Origin: Marinifilum sp. N1E240
GTDB lineage: Bacteria > Bacteroidota > Bacteroidia > Bacteroidales > Marinifilaceae
Assembly: GCF_009295825.1 (NCBI RefSeq)
Contig: NZ_WHKF01000001.1
Location: forward strand, 1,196,569 to 1,260,568
Direction of reading: 5' to 3'
Length of the DNA stretch: 64,000 nt
Shown here: piece by piece, positions 53,907 to 62,519 of the stretch
Layout: each line of letters starts with the position of its first letter
Numbering within the stretch: position 1 is the stretch's first letter
Program-made: the position numbers and the translations under genes
Notes under the pieces: model-generated
Seen by the model: only the letters and a program-made list of their open reading frames with translations
The model's database searches: none
What the model was told of the DNA's origin: nothing

Positions 53907-54429
53907 CATTTTACAATAGTGAATTTCTTTGCTTCATTTCTTACTATGATATAAAATGAAACTTGGTTTGGACAAGGTGACATCTTATTCCTGAATGGTT
54001 CAGGTAATTGAAATGTAAGAACCCCTCAGTTAAATACTGAGGGGTTTCTTTTTGCTTGTTTTGAATAATGCAGATCTTATTGCTATCAATCAGCACTTAA
54101 TTAAGAGAAAAATGACAAAAAAATAAATTTAATTTCAAGATCAATTTTTATCTAATCTAGATTGTATTAAAAAGTATTGATTGTAGGTTATCAGATTGTT
54201 TAGTCTTATCATGATAAACAAAATAATAAGATAAATGATAATAATTAGCATTGTAAATGCCTTATCCTGAACAAATATTAGTAAGAATTTTCCATTTTCT
54301 TTTCACCCTATTCTTCTTTTTGCTTGTCTATAAGGCAAAGGTTAAAACCTAAAAAAATCAAACTAAATCAACCCAACAAGTTGGACTCGTAATAATAGGG
54401 ACGTTTCCAATAAATAAAAAGACTGAAAA
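53907..54429 (+). other. Intergenic region before dsbD
   Basis: About 520 bases without a gene. A good terminator lies at 54020-54053. The rest is very AT-rich and shows no clear -33/-7 pair, although a promoter for dsbD is expected because the terminator separates it from the upstream gene. The last 60 bases form the untranslated leader (CAATAAATAAAAAGACTGAAAA before ATG is A-rich, as for its neighbours). Confidence 0.5.
54020..54053 (+). terminator. Rho-independent terminator upstream of dsbD
   Basis: A perfect 11-bp stem (AACCCCTCAGT / ACTGAGGGGTT) with a TAAAT loop and TTCTTTTTG. It ends the transcript of the free-standing DsbD-like domain gene. Confidence 0.88.
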
Positions 54430-56424
54430 ATGAGAGGTAAAAGTACAATCCTTGCCATTTTATTAATGGTGTTTAGCGGACTATCTTTTGGACAGGTAAT
54501 TGAACCAGCCAAATGGAAAGTTGAATTCTCAAAGAAAGATGTTAAAGTCGGTGATCAAATAGATCTTGTTTTTAAAGTAACAATTGATAAAGACTGGCAT
54601 GTTTATTCCAACGATTTCGATCCTGAATTGGGACCCATAGTAATTACTTTCGATTTCCAGGCTAACTCAAGTTACGAAAGAATAGGTGAAGTAAAACCAA
54701 TGAATGCACACAAACATTACGATAAAATCTGGGAAGGTGATGTAAGTTACTTCGAAAATGAAGGAGAGATGCGTCAAAGTATTAAAGTGAAAGAATTGCC
54801 ATTAAAAGTAAAGGGGACTTTCGAATATCAAACCTGTTCAGATGTTACCGGACAGTGTGTGATGGGAGATGATGAGTTTAGTTTACAACTTGGTAATACT
54901 GATGAAAAAACTGCAATTGCGCCAATTTCCAGTTCTGACAATAAAGCCAAAGGTGATACTAAAGGGCTTTGGGCAATTTTTATTGCAGCCTTTCTTGGTG
55001 GATTAATTGCAATTGTTACTCCATGTGTATTTCCAATGATTCCAATGACAGTTAGTTATTTCATGCACAGTGGAGGTGGCAATAAGGCTAAAGGTAGAAT
55101 GAATGCATTCTTTTATGGTTTTTCTATCATCGCAATTTATACAGTTGTTGGTACAATATTGGCAGTGGTCATGGGACCTGATTTTGCTAATTTTTTAAGT
55201 ACACATTGGTTTCCTAATATATTATTCTTTGTCATCTTCGTTGTATTTGCTTTCTCATTCTTTGGAATGTTTGAAATTACAATGCCAAGCTGGATGGTAA
55301 ACAAATCTGTTGCAAATGAAGACAAAGGTGGTTTTATGGGCTCATTTTTTATGGCTTTCACCTTGGTGTTGGTTTCATTCTCATGTACTGGTCCAATTGT
55401 AGGATCAATCCTGGTAGCTTCAGCCGGAGGAGAAGTATTGATGCCAATTATCGGAATGTTAGGATTCTCATTGGCGTTTGCTCTGCCATTTACCTTGTTT
55501 GCAATCTTCCCGGGATGGTTAAACAATCTTCCTAAGTCGGGTGGTTGGTTAAACTCGGTAAAAGTTGTATTAGGATTCCTGGAGTTGGCATTGGGTTTAA
55601 AATTCTTAAGTGTTGCCGACCAGACCTACCATTGGGGTATTCTGGATAGAGAAGTATATCTGGCAATTTGGATTGTGATCTTCACATTATTGGGACTTTA
55701 TCTATTAGGAAAACTAATGTTCTCTCACGATAGTCCGGTTAAAACCGTAAGTGTACCACGATTAATGTTAGCCATCGCTTCATTCTCATTTGTTGTGTAT
55801 ATGATTCCGGGAATGTTTGGAGCTCCTTTAAAAATGCTATCCGGATTTACTCCTCCTCAAGCAACTCACGATTTCGATATAAATCAGATTGTAAGAGCGA
55901 ATTCGGGTGGTAGTTCGGTGCAAAAAAGAGTACATGAGGCAAAATATGCGGATTTCTTGCACCTTCCGCATGGATTGTATGGTTATTTCGATTATGAAGA
56001 AGCATTGGCTGCATCAAAAAAAGAGAACAAACCATTATTTATCGATTTTACAGGACATGGTTGTGTAAACTGTCGTGAGATGGAATCCAATGTATGGTCA
56101 GATCCTCAGGTTTTAAAAAGATTACAGGAGGACTTTATTGTAGTTGCTCTTTATGTAGATGACAAAACAAAATTGCCAAAAGAAGATTGGTACGTATCTG
56201 AATACGATGGCAAGAAAAAGAAGACATTGGGAAAACAAAATGCCGATTTACAAATCCGTAAATACAATGTAAATGCACAGCCTTATTACTGTTTGTTAGA
56301 TGCAAAAGGGAATGATTTAACAGAACCTACAGCTTATGATTTGGATGTCGAAAAATTCGTGAAGTTCCTGGATGAGGGAAAAAAGAATTTTAAGCAAAGT
56401 AGAACAGCTCAAATTCTTAAATAA
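54430..56424 (+). CDS. dsbD: Thiol:disulfide interchange protein DsbD
   Basis: Carries reducing power from cytosolic thioredoxin across the inner membrane to periplasmic thiol proteins. Order of parts: signal peptide about 1-21; DsbD alpha domain about 25-160 with cysteines in QTCSDVTGQC; a CcdA-like membrane domain of about eight helices with the redox cysteines in TPCVFP (C199) and SCTGP (C319); and a C-terminal thioredoxin-like gamma domain with CVNC (C545, C548). The total of 664 residues is a little longer than in enterobacteria. It is the natural electron source for the two secreted thioredoxins, the TlpA-like lipoprotein and the free-standing alpha domain encoded upstream. Start at ATG 54430. 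Confidence 0.93.
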   Translation: MRGKSTILAILLMVFSGLSFGQVIEPAKWKVEFSKKDVKVGDQIDLVFKVTIDKDWHVYSNDFDPELGPIVITFDFQANSSYERIGEVKPMNAHKHYDKIWEGDVSYFENEGEMRQSIKVKELPLKVKGTFEYQTCSDVTGQCVMGDDEFSLQLGNTDEKTAIAPISSSDNKAKGDTKGLWAIFIAAFLGGLIAIVTPCVFPMIPMTVSYFMHSGGGNKAKGRMNAFFYGFSIIAIYTVVGTILAVVMGPDFANFLSTHWFPNILFFVIFVVFAFSFFGMFEITMPSWMVNKSVANEDKGGFMGSFFMAFTLVLVSFSCTGPIVGSILVASAGGEVLMPIIGMLGFSLAFALPFTLFAIFPGWLNNLPKSGGWLNSVKVVLGFLELALGLKFLSVADQTYHWGILDREVYLAIWIVIFTLLGLYLLGKLMFSHDSPVKTVSVPRLMLAIASFSFVVYMIPGMFGAPLKMLSGFTPPQATHDFDINQIVRANSGGSSVQKRVHEAKYADFLHLPHGLYGYFDYEEALAASKKENKPLFIDFTGHGCVNCREMESNVWSDPQVLKRLQEDFIVVALYVDDKTKLPKEDWYVSEYDGKKKKTLGKQNADLQIRKYNVNAQPYYCLLDAKGNDLTEPTAYDLDVEKFVKFLDEGKKNFKQSRTAQILK

Positions 56425-56507
56425 ATTTTAAAAACGATATAGGTAAGATGAATTAGTTAGTAAGTTTTCAGCTTGTGATTGAAAACATGGTTAGTGATTG
56501 TGGTCAT

Positions 56508-56535
56508 GGATAACAGGGATAATTTCCTGTTATCC
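56508..56535 (+). other. Stable hairpin, role unknown
   Basis: A 10-bp perfect stem GGATAACAGG / CCTGTTATCC, extendable by G-T and A-T pairs. No T run follows, so it is not a typical terminator. Confidence 0.45.
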
Positions 56536-56594
56536 GACCAAACTTAAAGATTCATCCAATAAAATAGAACAAGAACAAATGCTAGTTAGTGGTT

Positions 56595-56653
56595 AAGAGC
56601 AGGGCTGTCAAGAAATTTAGCCCATATCTGATCTAACTCCCTGCTCTTCCTTT
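56595..56653 (+). terminator. Nested stem-loop, likely terminator after dsbD
   Basis: A 10-bp outer stem AAGAGCAGGG / CCCTGCTCTT encloses about 34 bases, inside which GGGCT can pair alternatively with AGCCC. CCTTTT follows the outer stem. The long loop is unusual for a plain terminator. Confidence 0.5.
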
Positions 56654-56782
56654 TACCCATAAAAACCAATTGCCTAAACCAATTCTTTTAGAAGCACTGT
56701 AGACGGAACTGCTTAAAAAGAAATAGAATCTCGGACTAAGAGTACTCTCGGAATGATTTTGAGATAACTAAAAAACAACAAA

Positions 56783-59602
56783 ATGAAGAAATTTTTGACT
56801 CTACTCGTAATGAGTACAATTTTGTTCTCTGGACTTCGTTCGCAGGCTCAAAACTCGACTACGATTCCTTTGAATCCAAATGTAAAGCATGGTACACTTT
56901 CTAACGGAATGACCTATTATATTCTTCACAATGAAGAACCCAAGGACAGAGCTAGTTTTTACTTTGTGCAAAATGTAGGAGCAATTTTAGAGGAGGATCC
57001 TCAAAACGGTTTGGCCCACTTTTTAGAGCATATGGCTTTTAATGGACTAAAAAATTTTCCAGGCAAAAACATGATCAATTATCTGGAGAAGAATGGGATT
57101 AAATTCGGACGAGATATTAATGCATATACGGCACAAGACGAAACGGTATACAATATCAGTAATATCCCAACAGGACGAGAAGGTCTTGTAGATTCTGCAC
57201 TTCTTGTTCTTCACGATTGGTCGGGAGGCTTGTTATTGGAAGCAGAAGAAATTGAATCGGAACGTGGAGTGATTCACGAAGAGTGGAGAACTCGTCGTAA
57301 TGTAAGAAAAAGATTGAGCGATCAGTCCAACCCTTTGGTATACAGTAACTCGAAATATGCAAAGCGTGATGTTATTGGTTCATTAGATGTAATTGATAAT
57401 TTTGAACATCAGCAATTGCGTGATTATTACAAGAAATGGTACCGTCCCGATTTGCAGGCCGTTGTTGTTGTTGGCGATATTGATGCTGCAAAGATTGAGC
57501 AAAAAGTAAAGGCGCTTTTCTCAACAATCTTTATGCCTGAAAATGCTGCTGAAAGAGTATACTACACCATTGATGATACCCAAGAAGTAGGTCATGTTGT
57601 AGCTAAAGATAAAGAGGCACAATCAGTGTCGATTAACTGGATGTTTAGAAAACCTGTTGTTAACAACAAAGATGAAAAGTATGTAAGAGAAGGATATGCT
57701 CAGGGTATGTTCAATACTATGCTGAACAATCGCTTAAGAGAATTGATTCGTAAGCCGGAGTGTGCTTCTGTTGGAATGCAGGTTGGCAATTATGAAATGG
57801 CACGTACAAAAGCTGCGAATTATATGTGGATTTCTCCGAAACAGGATAGAGAACTTGAAGCATTTACTCAATTCATGACAGAATTCGAAAGAGTTCGTCG
57901 ATATGGTTTTACCCCATCAGAATTGGAGCGTGTTAAACTCCAGTTCTTAAGAAGTATTGAATCTTATTATCAGAATAAGGATAAAGTTTCTAACGAAGAG
58001 TGGGCAAAAAACTTCCAGAAGCATTATTTAAGTGCAGAACCAGCCTCTTCAATTGAGTGGGATGTTGAGTTTGCACAAAAAACAATTCCTAGCATTACTC
58101 TTGATGAAGTAAATGCTATTCGAATTGAATATTCCAATATTAATAACAGTGTATTTTCTCTATCAGGACCAGACAAGGAAGAGATCAACTACCCAACAAA
58201 AGAGGAATTGCTTGCTGTGGTTGAGAAGGTAAAGAATTCAAATGTGGAAGCTTATGAAGATGAAGCCGGTGATGCTCCATTGGTATCGGCAAAACTGAAT
58301 GAAAAGAAAATTCTTACTGAGTCATATGTTGAGGGGACCGATGCAAAGATTTACACACTTGAGAATGGAGCTAAAGTAGTAGTGCTTCCAACCGACTATA
58401 GCAAGGATGAAATTTTAGTTAACGCCTACAGTTTTGGTGGGAATTCTTTGTTGGAAAGAGAAGATTTAGAATCGGCAGATATTGCAGCAACGTTAGCTCA
58501 AATGTCGGGTGTTGGAGAATTTAATGCCATTCAGTTGCAAAAGAAGTTAACCGGAAAACTAGTGAACCTTTCTCCTCAATTGAAAACTTTCACCGAAGGT
58601 TTCTCAGGCTCTGCCTCGCCTAAAGATTTAGAGACGCTATTGCAATTGGTATACCTTCGTTTTGAAAATCCTCGTTTCGACGAAGAAGCACTGAAAGCAG
58701 GAATTGGAAGATGGAAAAACAATTTGGTGAATGCCAAAGCGGATAACGGCAAAGCATTTAAGGATACCATCGGACAGTTAAATGCGAATCATCACGAAAG
58801 AGCATTGATGTTTAATGAAGATTTCCTAAATAATGTAAGTTTCGATAAAGCCAAACGAATCTACCTGGAAAGATTGCAGGATGCCAGTGATTTTACTTTC
58901 TTGTTTGTAGGGAATATCGATGAGAAGAAAGATCTGCCATTGATTCGCAGATATATTGGAAATATTACTTCATCGTACAGAAAGGAAAACTGGGTGAATC
59001 ACAACATTCGTCCTGCAAAAGGAGTTTCGAAAAGAGTGTTCGAAAGAAATATGCAAGTGCCTAAAACAACCGTTTACCTGGGGCTTAACAGTAAGCTGGA
59101 TTACAATCTGGAAAACAGAATGTATGTTCGCGTAATTGCAGATCTTTTGTCGAAGAGGTATATGGAAACCATTCGTGAAGAAGAAGGCGGTAGCTATGGT
59201 GTTGGTGTTCGTCCATCAAGTAGCAAGCGTCCCTATGAGCATGCAAGTATCTCGATTAATTTCGATTGTAACCCTGAAAAGCAGGAGAGATTAAGAGAGA
59301 TTGTTTTCGAAGAAATTGAGAAGCTGTCGAAGACTGCTTGTAATCAGGATGATTTGGACGAGGTCAAGAAAAATTACATTAAGAATCGTGCAGAAGCAGA
59401 AAAGAAAAATAATTTTTGGATGAGTGTAATCAAATTATCTTTAATGAATAAGGAAGCGATTGTAAGTACTGAAAAATACAATGAAATTGTAAATGCTATG
59501 GATGCAAAAAAGATTCAAAAATTTGCAAAGAAATTATTTAAAAGTAATGATTCTGTAGAGGTGGTTATGAACCCTAAAGAGTCAAATGTGAGTACCAAAT
59601 AG
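56783..59602 (+). CDS. M16-family zinc metalloprotease, exported
   Basis: Pitrilysin-type protease of 939 residues with four M16 half-domains in one chain. Signal peptide about 1-22 (ending RSQAQ). The inverted zinc site HFLEH is at 79-83, and E160 in ESERGVIHEEW lies 77 residues after H83, the same spacing as in pitrilysin, so the active site is intact. The C-terminal half has the usual inactive partner domain, with REEEGGSYGVGVRPS near residue 800. These enzymes degrade peptides inside a closed chamber, here probably in the periplasm. A terminator follows 20 bp after the stop codon. Cutting peptides brought in by the SusC proteins is a reasonable inference. Confidence 0.93.
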   Translation: MKKFLTLLVMSTILFSGLRSQAQNSTTIPLNPNVKHGTLSNGMTYYILHNEEPKDRASFYFVQNVGAILEEDPQNGLAHFLEHMAFNGLKNFPGKNMINYLEKNGIKFGRDINAYTAQDETVYNISNIPTGREGLVDSALLVLHDWSGGLLLEAEEIESERGVIHEEWRTRRNVRKRLSDQSNPLVYSNSKYAKRDVIGSLDVIDNFEHQQLRDYYKKWYRPDLQAVVVVGDIDAAKIEQKVKALFSTIFMPENAAERVYYTIDDTQEVGHVVAKDKEAQSVSINWMFRKPVVNNKDEKYVREGYAQGMFNTMLNNRLRELIRKPECASVGMQVGNYEMARTKAANYMWISPKQDRELEAFTQFMTEFERVRRYGFTPSELERVKLQFLRSIESYYQNKDKVSNEEWAKNFQKHYLSAEPASSIEWDVEFAQKTIPSITLDEVNAIRIEYSNINNSVFSLSGPDKEEINYPTKEELLAVVEKVKNSNVEAYEDEAGDAPLVSAKLNEKKILTESYVEGTDAKIYTLENGAKVVVLPTDYSKDEILVNAYSFGGNSLLEREDLESADIAATLAQMSGVGEFNAIQLQKKLTGKLVNLSPQLKTFTEGFSGSASPKDLETLLQLVYLRFENPRFDEEALKAGIGRWKNNLVNAKADNGKAFKDTIGQLNANHHERALMFNEDFLNNVSFDKAKRIYLERLQDASDFTFLFVGNIDEKKDLPLIRRYIGNITSSYRKENWVNHNIRPAKGVSKRVFERNMQVPKTTVYLGLNSKLDYNLENRMYVRVIADLLSKRYMETIREEEGGSYGVGVRPSSSKRPYEHASISINFDCNPEKQERLREIVFEEIEKLSKTACNQDDLDEVKKNYIKNRAEAEKKNNFWMSVIKLSLMNKEAIVSTEKYNEIVNAMDAKKIQKFAKKLFKSNDSVEVVMNPKESNVSTK

Positions 59603-60016
59603 TCTGTTTTGGTTTAGTTTTAAGATCGGCCGGAAGTAAGGAGCCGGCTGATCTGCTTTTTCATCTAACACAAATTAAGGAATTGATTATATTATGTTTC
59701 AATTATTCTTGAGTTCAAAGAATACAAAAACATATAAATAAAAATACTACCAGCGTAAGGATCAGTATGTCAGTATTTTAAGTAATCGATTGAACAGCCA
59801 AAATAACCGCGTTATATTAATTTGAATTCAAATCTACTTTTAAATAAAAATAAATTTTCACTTGATCGAGGCAGTAAGATAAAAGCGACTTACTTTGCAT
59901 TTTTAAATCGCAGATTTAGGGGAAAGAATCAACTCATAAGATTCGTTTTGACCTTAATTTGAGATTACAAAAAACAAAAACAACAACAATAACAAAAACA
60001 GTTTTGAACCAAACCT
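59603..60016 (+). other. Intergenic region before the cysteine desulfidase gene
   Basis: About 410 bases. A terminator occupies 59623-59661. A hairpin AAAATACT/AGTATTTT can form at 59741-59779. TTACTTTG at 59890-59897 resembles a -7 box (seven of eight positions), but its -33 TTG is 25 bases away, so it is weak. The last 60 bases are an unstructured A/C-rich leader similar to the one in front of the cysteine synthase gene. Confidence 0.4.
59623..59661 (+). terminator. Rho-independent terminator after the M16 protease
   Basis: An 11-bp stem with one G-T pair (AGATCGGCCGG / CCGGCTGATCT), a 10-base loop and GCTTTTT, 20 bp after the stop codon. Confidence 0.85.
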
Positions 60017-61300
60017 ATGATGAAAGAAATTTTCTTGCAAAAGCTGAAGGAGGAATTTGTCCCGGCTCTTGGATGTACCGAGCCTGTTGCTGTAGCCTTT
60101 GCAGCGGCAAAAGCCAGAGAAATATTAGCACTTCAACCCGAAAGAGTTGAGTTTCATGTAAGTGGAAATATTTTTAAAAATGGAATGGGAGTAGGAATCC
60201 CAGGATCAGGAATGGTCGGACTAAGCATTGCTGGTGCTTTAGGCGCTTTAGGAGGAAATCCAAATGCTGGTCTCGAAGTATTGGATGGTATCAATAATGA
60301 TACTATGGAATTGGCAAAAACCTTTGTAGATGAAGGAAATGTGAAGACCGATGTGAAATACGATGTTCCAAAATTGTATATAGAGTGTATCTGTTACAAT
60401 GGCGAAAATTCGGGTCGTGTAATCATACAGGATCGACATACCAATATTGTTTCTGAAGAGAGAAATGGTGAAGTTCTTTTTAATAAAGAAGCAGATTCAG
60501 AAAGTAAAAGTGGAACCGACTTTTCGCAATGGAGCTTTAGTAAAATCTACGAATTCGTAAATACTTTGGATGTTTCAGACATTACTTTTATCGAGAAAGG
60601 AATTGCCTTAAACAAGTCCATTGCCGAAGAAGGATTAAAAGGAAATTACGGACTTCAGGTTGGAAAATCAATGCTATTGAATATTAAGAAAGGATTGCTT
60701 TCCGAGGATTTAATGAACCGTTCCATCATGATGACTGCTGCTGCTTCCGACGCCAGAATGGCTGGTAGTTCAATGCCTGTGATGTCGAATTGTGGAAGTG
60801 GAAACCAGGGAATTAGCGTTACGCTACCGGTAGTTATTGCCGCTGAAGAATTAGAAGTAGAACATGAAAAACTACTTCGAGCTTTGGCATTGGCATTGTT
60901 GATCACCATTTACATGAAATCTTTTGTAGGTCAGTTATCAGCCCTTTGCGGCGTATTGCTTTCAACAGCGGGAGCTGCTTGTGGTATTACCTACATTATG
61001 GGAGGAACATTCCAGCAATTGGGAATGACCCTAAAGAACATGACGGGTAGTGTAACGGGAATGATTTGCGATGGAGCAAAGTACGGATGTTCGCACAAGA
61101 TATCGGCAAGTGTAAGTGCTGCTATTCAATCTTCCTTACTGGCAATGAATCACAATTGTCTGAATGGGATGAATGGAATTATCGATGATGACGTAGAAGC
61201 TACAATTCGTAACATCGGACGTTTGGCAAATGAGGGAATGGAAGTTACTGATGAGGTAATTCTAAAAACAATGTTGGAAAAAATGAACAAAGTTTCATAA
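60017..61300 (+). CDS. L-cysteine desulfidase (CyuA/YhaM family)
   Basis: Iron-sulfur enzyme that breaks L-cysteine into pyruvate, ammonia and hydrogen sulfide, related to the alpha chain of Fe-S serine dehydratases (UPF0597). The opening PALGCTEPVAVAFAAAKA (C20) is the family hallmark. The glycine-rich GMGVGIPGSGMVGL follows at about 57-70, SNCGSGNQGISVTLPVV includes C259, and CDGAKYGCSHK holds C351 and C358, candidate ligands of the [4Fe-4S] cluster. It has 427 residues and no signal peptide. The start at 60017 could equally be the second Met at 60020. It is followed 23 bp later by trxB. Anaerobic cysteine catabolism as carbon or sulfide source is likely. Confidence 0.88.
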   Translation: MMKEIFLQKLKEEFVPALGCTEPVAVAFAAAKAREILALQPERVEFHVSGNIFKNGMGVGIPGSGMVGLSIAGALGALGGNPNAGLEVLDGINNDTMELAKTFVDEGNVKTDVKYDVPKLYIECICYNGENSGRVIIQDRHTNIVSEERNGEVLFNKEADSESKSGTDFSQWSFSKIYEFVNTLDVSDITFIEKGIALNKSIAEEGLKGNYGLQVGKSMLLNIKKGLLSEDLMNRSIMMTAAASDARMAGSSMPVMSNCGSGNQGISVTLPVVIAAEELEVEHEKLLRALALALLITIYMKSFVGQLSALCGVLLSTAGAACGITYIMGGTFQQLGMTLKNMTGSVTGMICDGAKYGCSHKISASVSAAIQSSLLAMNHNCLNGMNGIIDDDVEATIRNIGRLANEGMEVTDEVILKTMLEKMNKVS

Positions 61301-61323
61301 TTGTAAGATTTAGAAGAAGAAAG

Positions 61324-62280
61324 ATGGAAGTTAAAGAGAATACAATAGAGAAAGTAAAGTGTTTGATCATTGGATCAGGACCAGCGGGTTATACTGCGGG
61401 TATTTATGCATCGCGTGCAAATTTAAATCCTGTAATTATAGAAGGATTGCAACCAGGAGGTCAGCTTACAACAACTACCGAAATTGATAATTTCCCTGGA
61501 TATCCGGAAGGAATTAGTGGTCCGGTAATGATGGGAGAGTTGAAGAAACAAGCAGAACGATTCGGCTGCGATTGTCGTTGGGGAATTGTTACAGAAGCCG
61601 ATTTAGAGAAACGTCCATTCAAACTTAAGGTAGATGGAAAAACCGAAATTGAAGCTGAATCGGTAATCATAGCAACAGGTGCAACAGCTAAATATTTAGG
61701 ACTGGAAAGTGAAGAGAAATACAAAGGTTCTGGTGTTTCTGCCTGTGCCACTTGCGATGGTTTCTTTTATCGTGGAAAAGATGTTGCAGTAGTTGGTGGT
61801 GGTGATACTGCCTGCGAAGAGGCATCTTATCTTGCCGGTCTTTGCAATAAGGTGTATTTGGTAGTTCGCAAGGATTTCTTGAGAGCATCGAAAGCCATGC
61901 AGGATAGAGTGATGAATACACCAAATATTGAGGTGCTATTCGAGCACAATACGAAGGAATTGACAGGAGAAAATGGAGTAGAAGGCTGTACTTTGATTAA
62001 GAAGGCAGGAACCCCTTCGGAGGAAGAGGTTAAAATTGCTATTGATGGCTTTTTCCTTGCAATTGGACACCATCCAAATTCAGATATTTTCAAAAACAAT
62101 ATTGATACAGATGATCAGGGATACATCAAGACTGTAGCAGGAACCCCCTTAACCAATGTAAAAGGAGTGTTTGCCTGTGGCGATGTACAAGATCCGAATT
62201 ATCGTCAGGCGATTACTTCGGCAGCTTCTGGTTGTCAGGCAGCGATTGAGGCGGAAAGATATTTGGCTGAATTGAATTAA
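61324..62280 (+). CDS. trxB: Thioredoxin reductase
   Basis: Cytosolic flavoprotein that reduces thioredoxin with NADPH, 318 residues. FAD loop GSGPAGYTAGIYASRA near residue 18, redox-active CATC (C141-C144) in the NADPH domain, GGGDTACEEA NADPH loop and a closing GVFACGDVQD FAD motif. It is 23 bp after the cysteine desulfidase gene and so probably co-transcribed with it. It is the ultimate electron source for thioredoxin and, through it, for DsbD and the periplasmic thiol proteins encoded upstream. A hairpin-type terminator follows. Confidence 0.94.
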   Translation: MEVKENTIEKVKCLIIGSGPAGYTAGIYASRANLNPVIIEGLQPGGQLTTTTEIDNFPGYPEGISGPVMMGELKKQAERFGCDCRWGIVTEADLEKRPFKLKVDGKTEIEAESVIIATGATAKYLGLESEEKYKGSGVSACATCDGFFYRGKDVAVVGGGDTACEEASYLAGLCNKVYLVVRKDFLRASKAMQDRVMNTPNIEVLFEHNTKELTGENGVEGCTLIKKAGTPSEEEVKIAIDGFFLAIGHHPNSDIFKNNIDTDDQGYIKTVAGTPLTNVKGVFACGDVQDPNYRQAITSAASGCQAAIEAERYLAELN

Positions 62281-62351
62281 AGGCTGTAAATAAGCATACG
62301 CACATAACTTATATTGTCTTCCATACAAAATAAGGTGTAAGTTTCAGCAGG

Positions 62352-62408
62352 TAAGGCAGGCTCGTGGTTTCAGACATGTAACATTACAAATGAGTTTGCC
62401 TTATTTTT
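62352..62408 (+). terminator. Probable terminator after trxB
   Basis: A 12-bp imperfect stem (TAAGGCAGGCTC with GAGTTTGCCTTA, containing G-T pairs) around a 33-base loop, followed by TTTTTAG. The long loop with repeated GTTTCAG could hide another structure. Confidence 0.55.
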
Positions 62409-62519
62409 AGAATTGTTAAAGAGAATAGTGTCTGATACTCTCTAATATTGCAGTTAACCATACTAAATACAGAATTTGTAAAATACACAACGAGTACAAC
62501 AACAACTAAACCTAACAAA

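Larger units (their letters stand above)
56425..56782 (+). other. Structured intergenic region between dsbD and the M16 protease
   Basis: About 360 bases without a gene. Two hairpins stand out: GGATAACAGG / CCTGTTATCC at 56508-56535 and a larger nested element at 56595-56653. No matching riboswitch class was recognised. The second may be the terminator of dsbD, or both may form a leader RNA for the protease gene. Confidence 0.45.

Noticed and set aside
59959..60150. 63-codon frame overlapping the start of the cysteine desulfidase gene
   Set aside because: It is out of frame with the desulfidase, whose PALGCTEP motif fixes the true frame, and starts within the A/C-rich leader.
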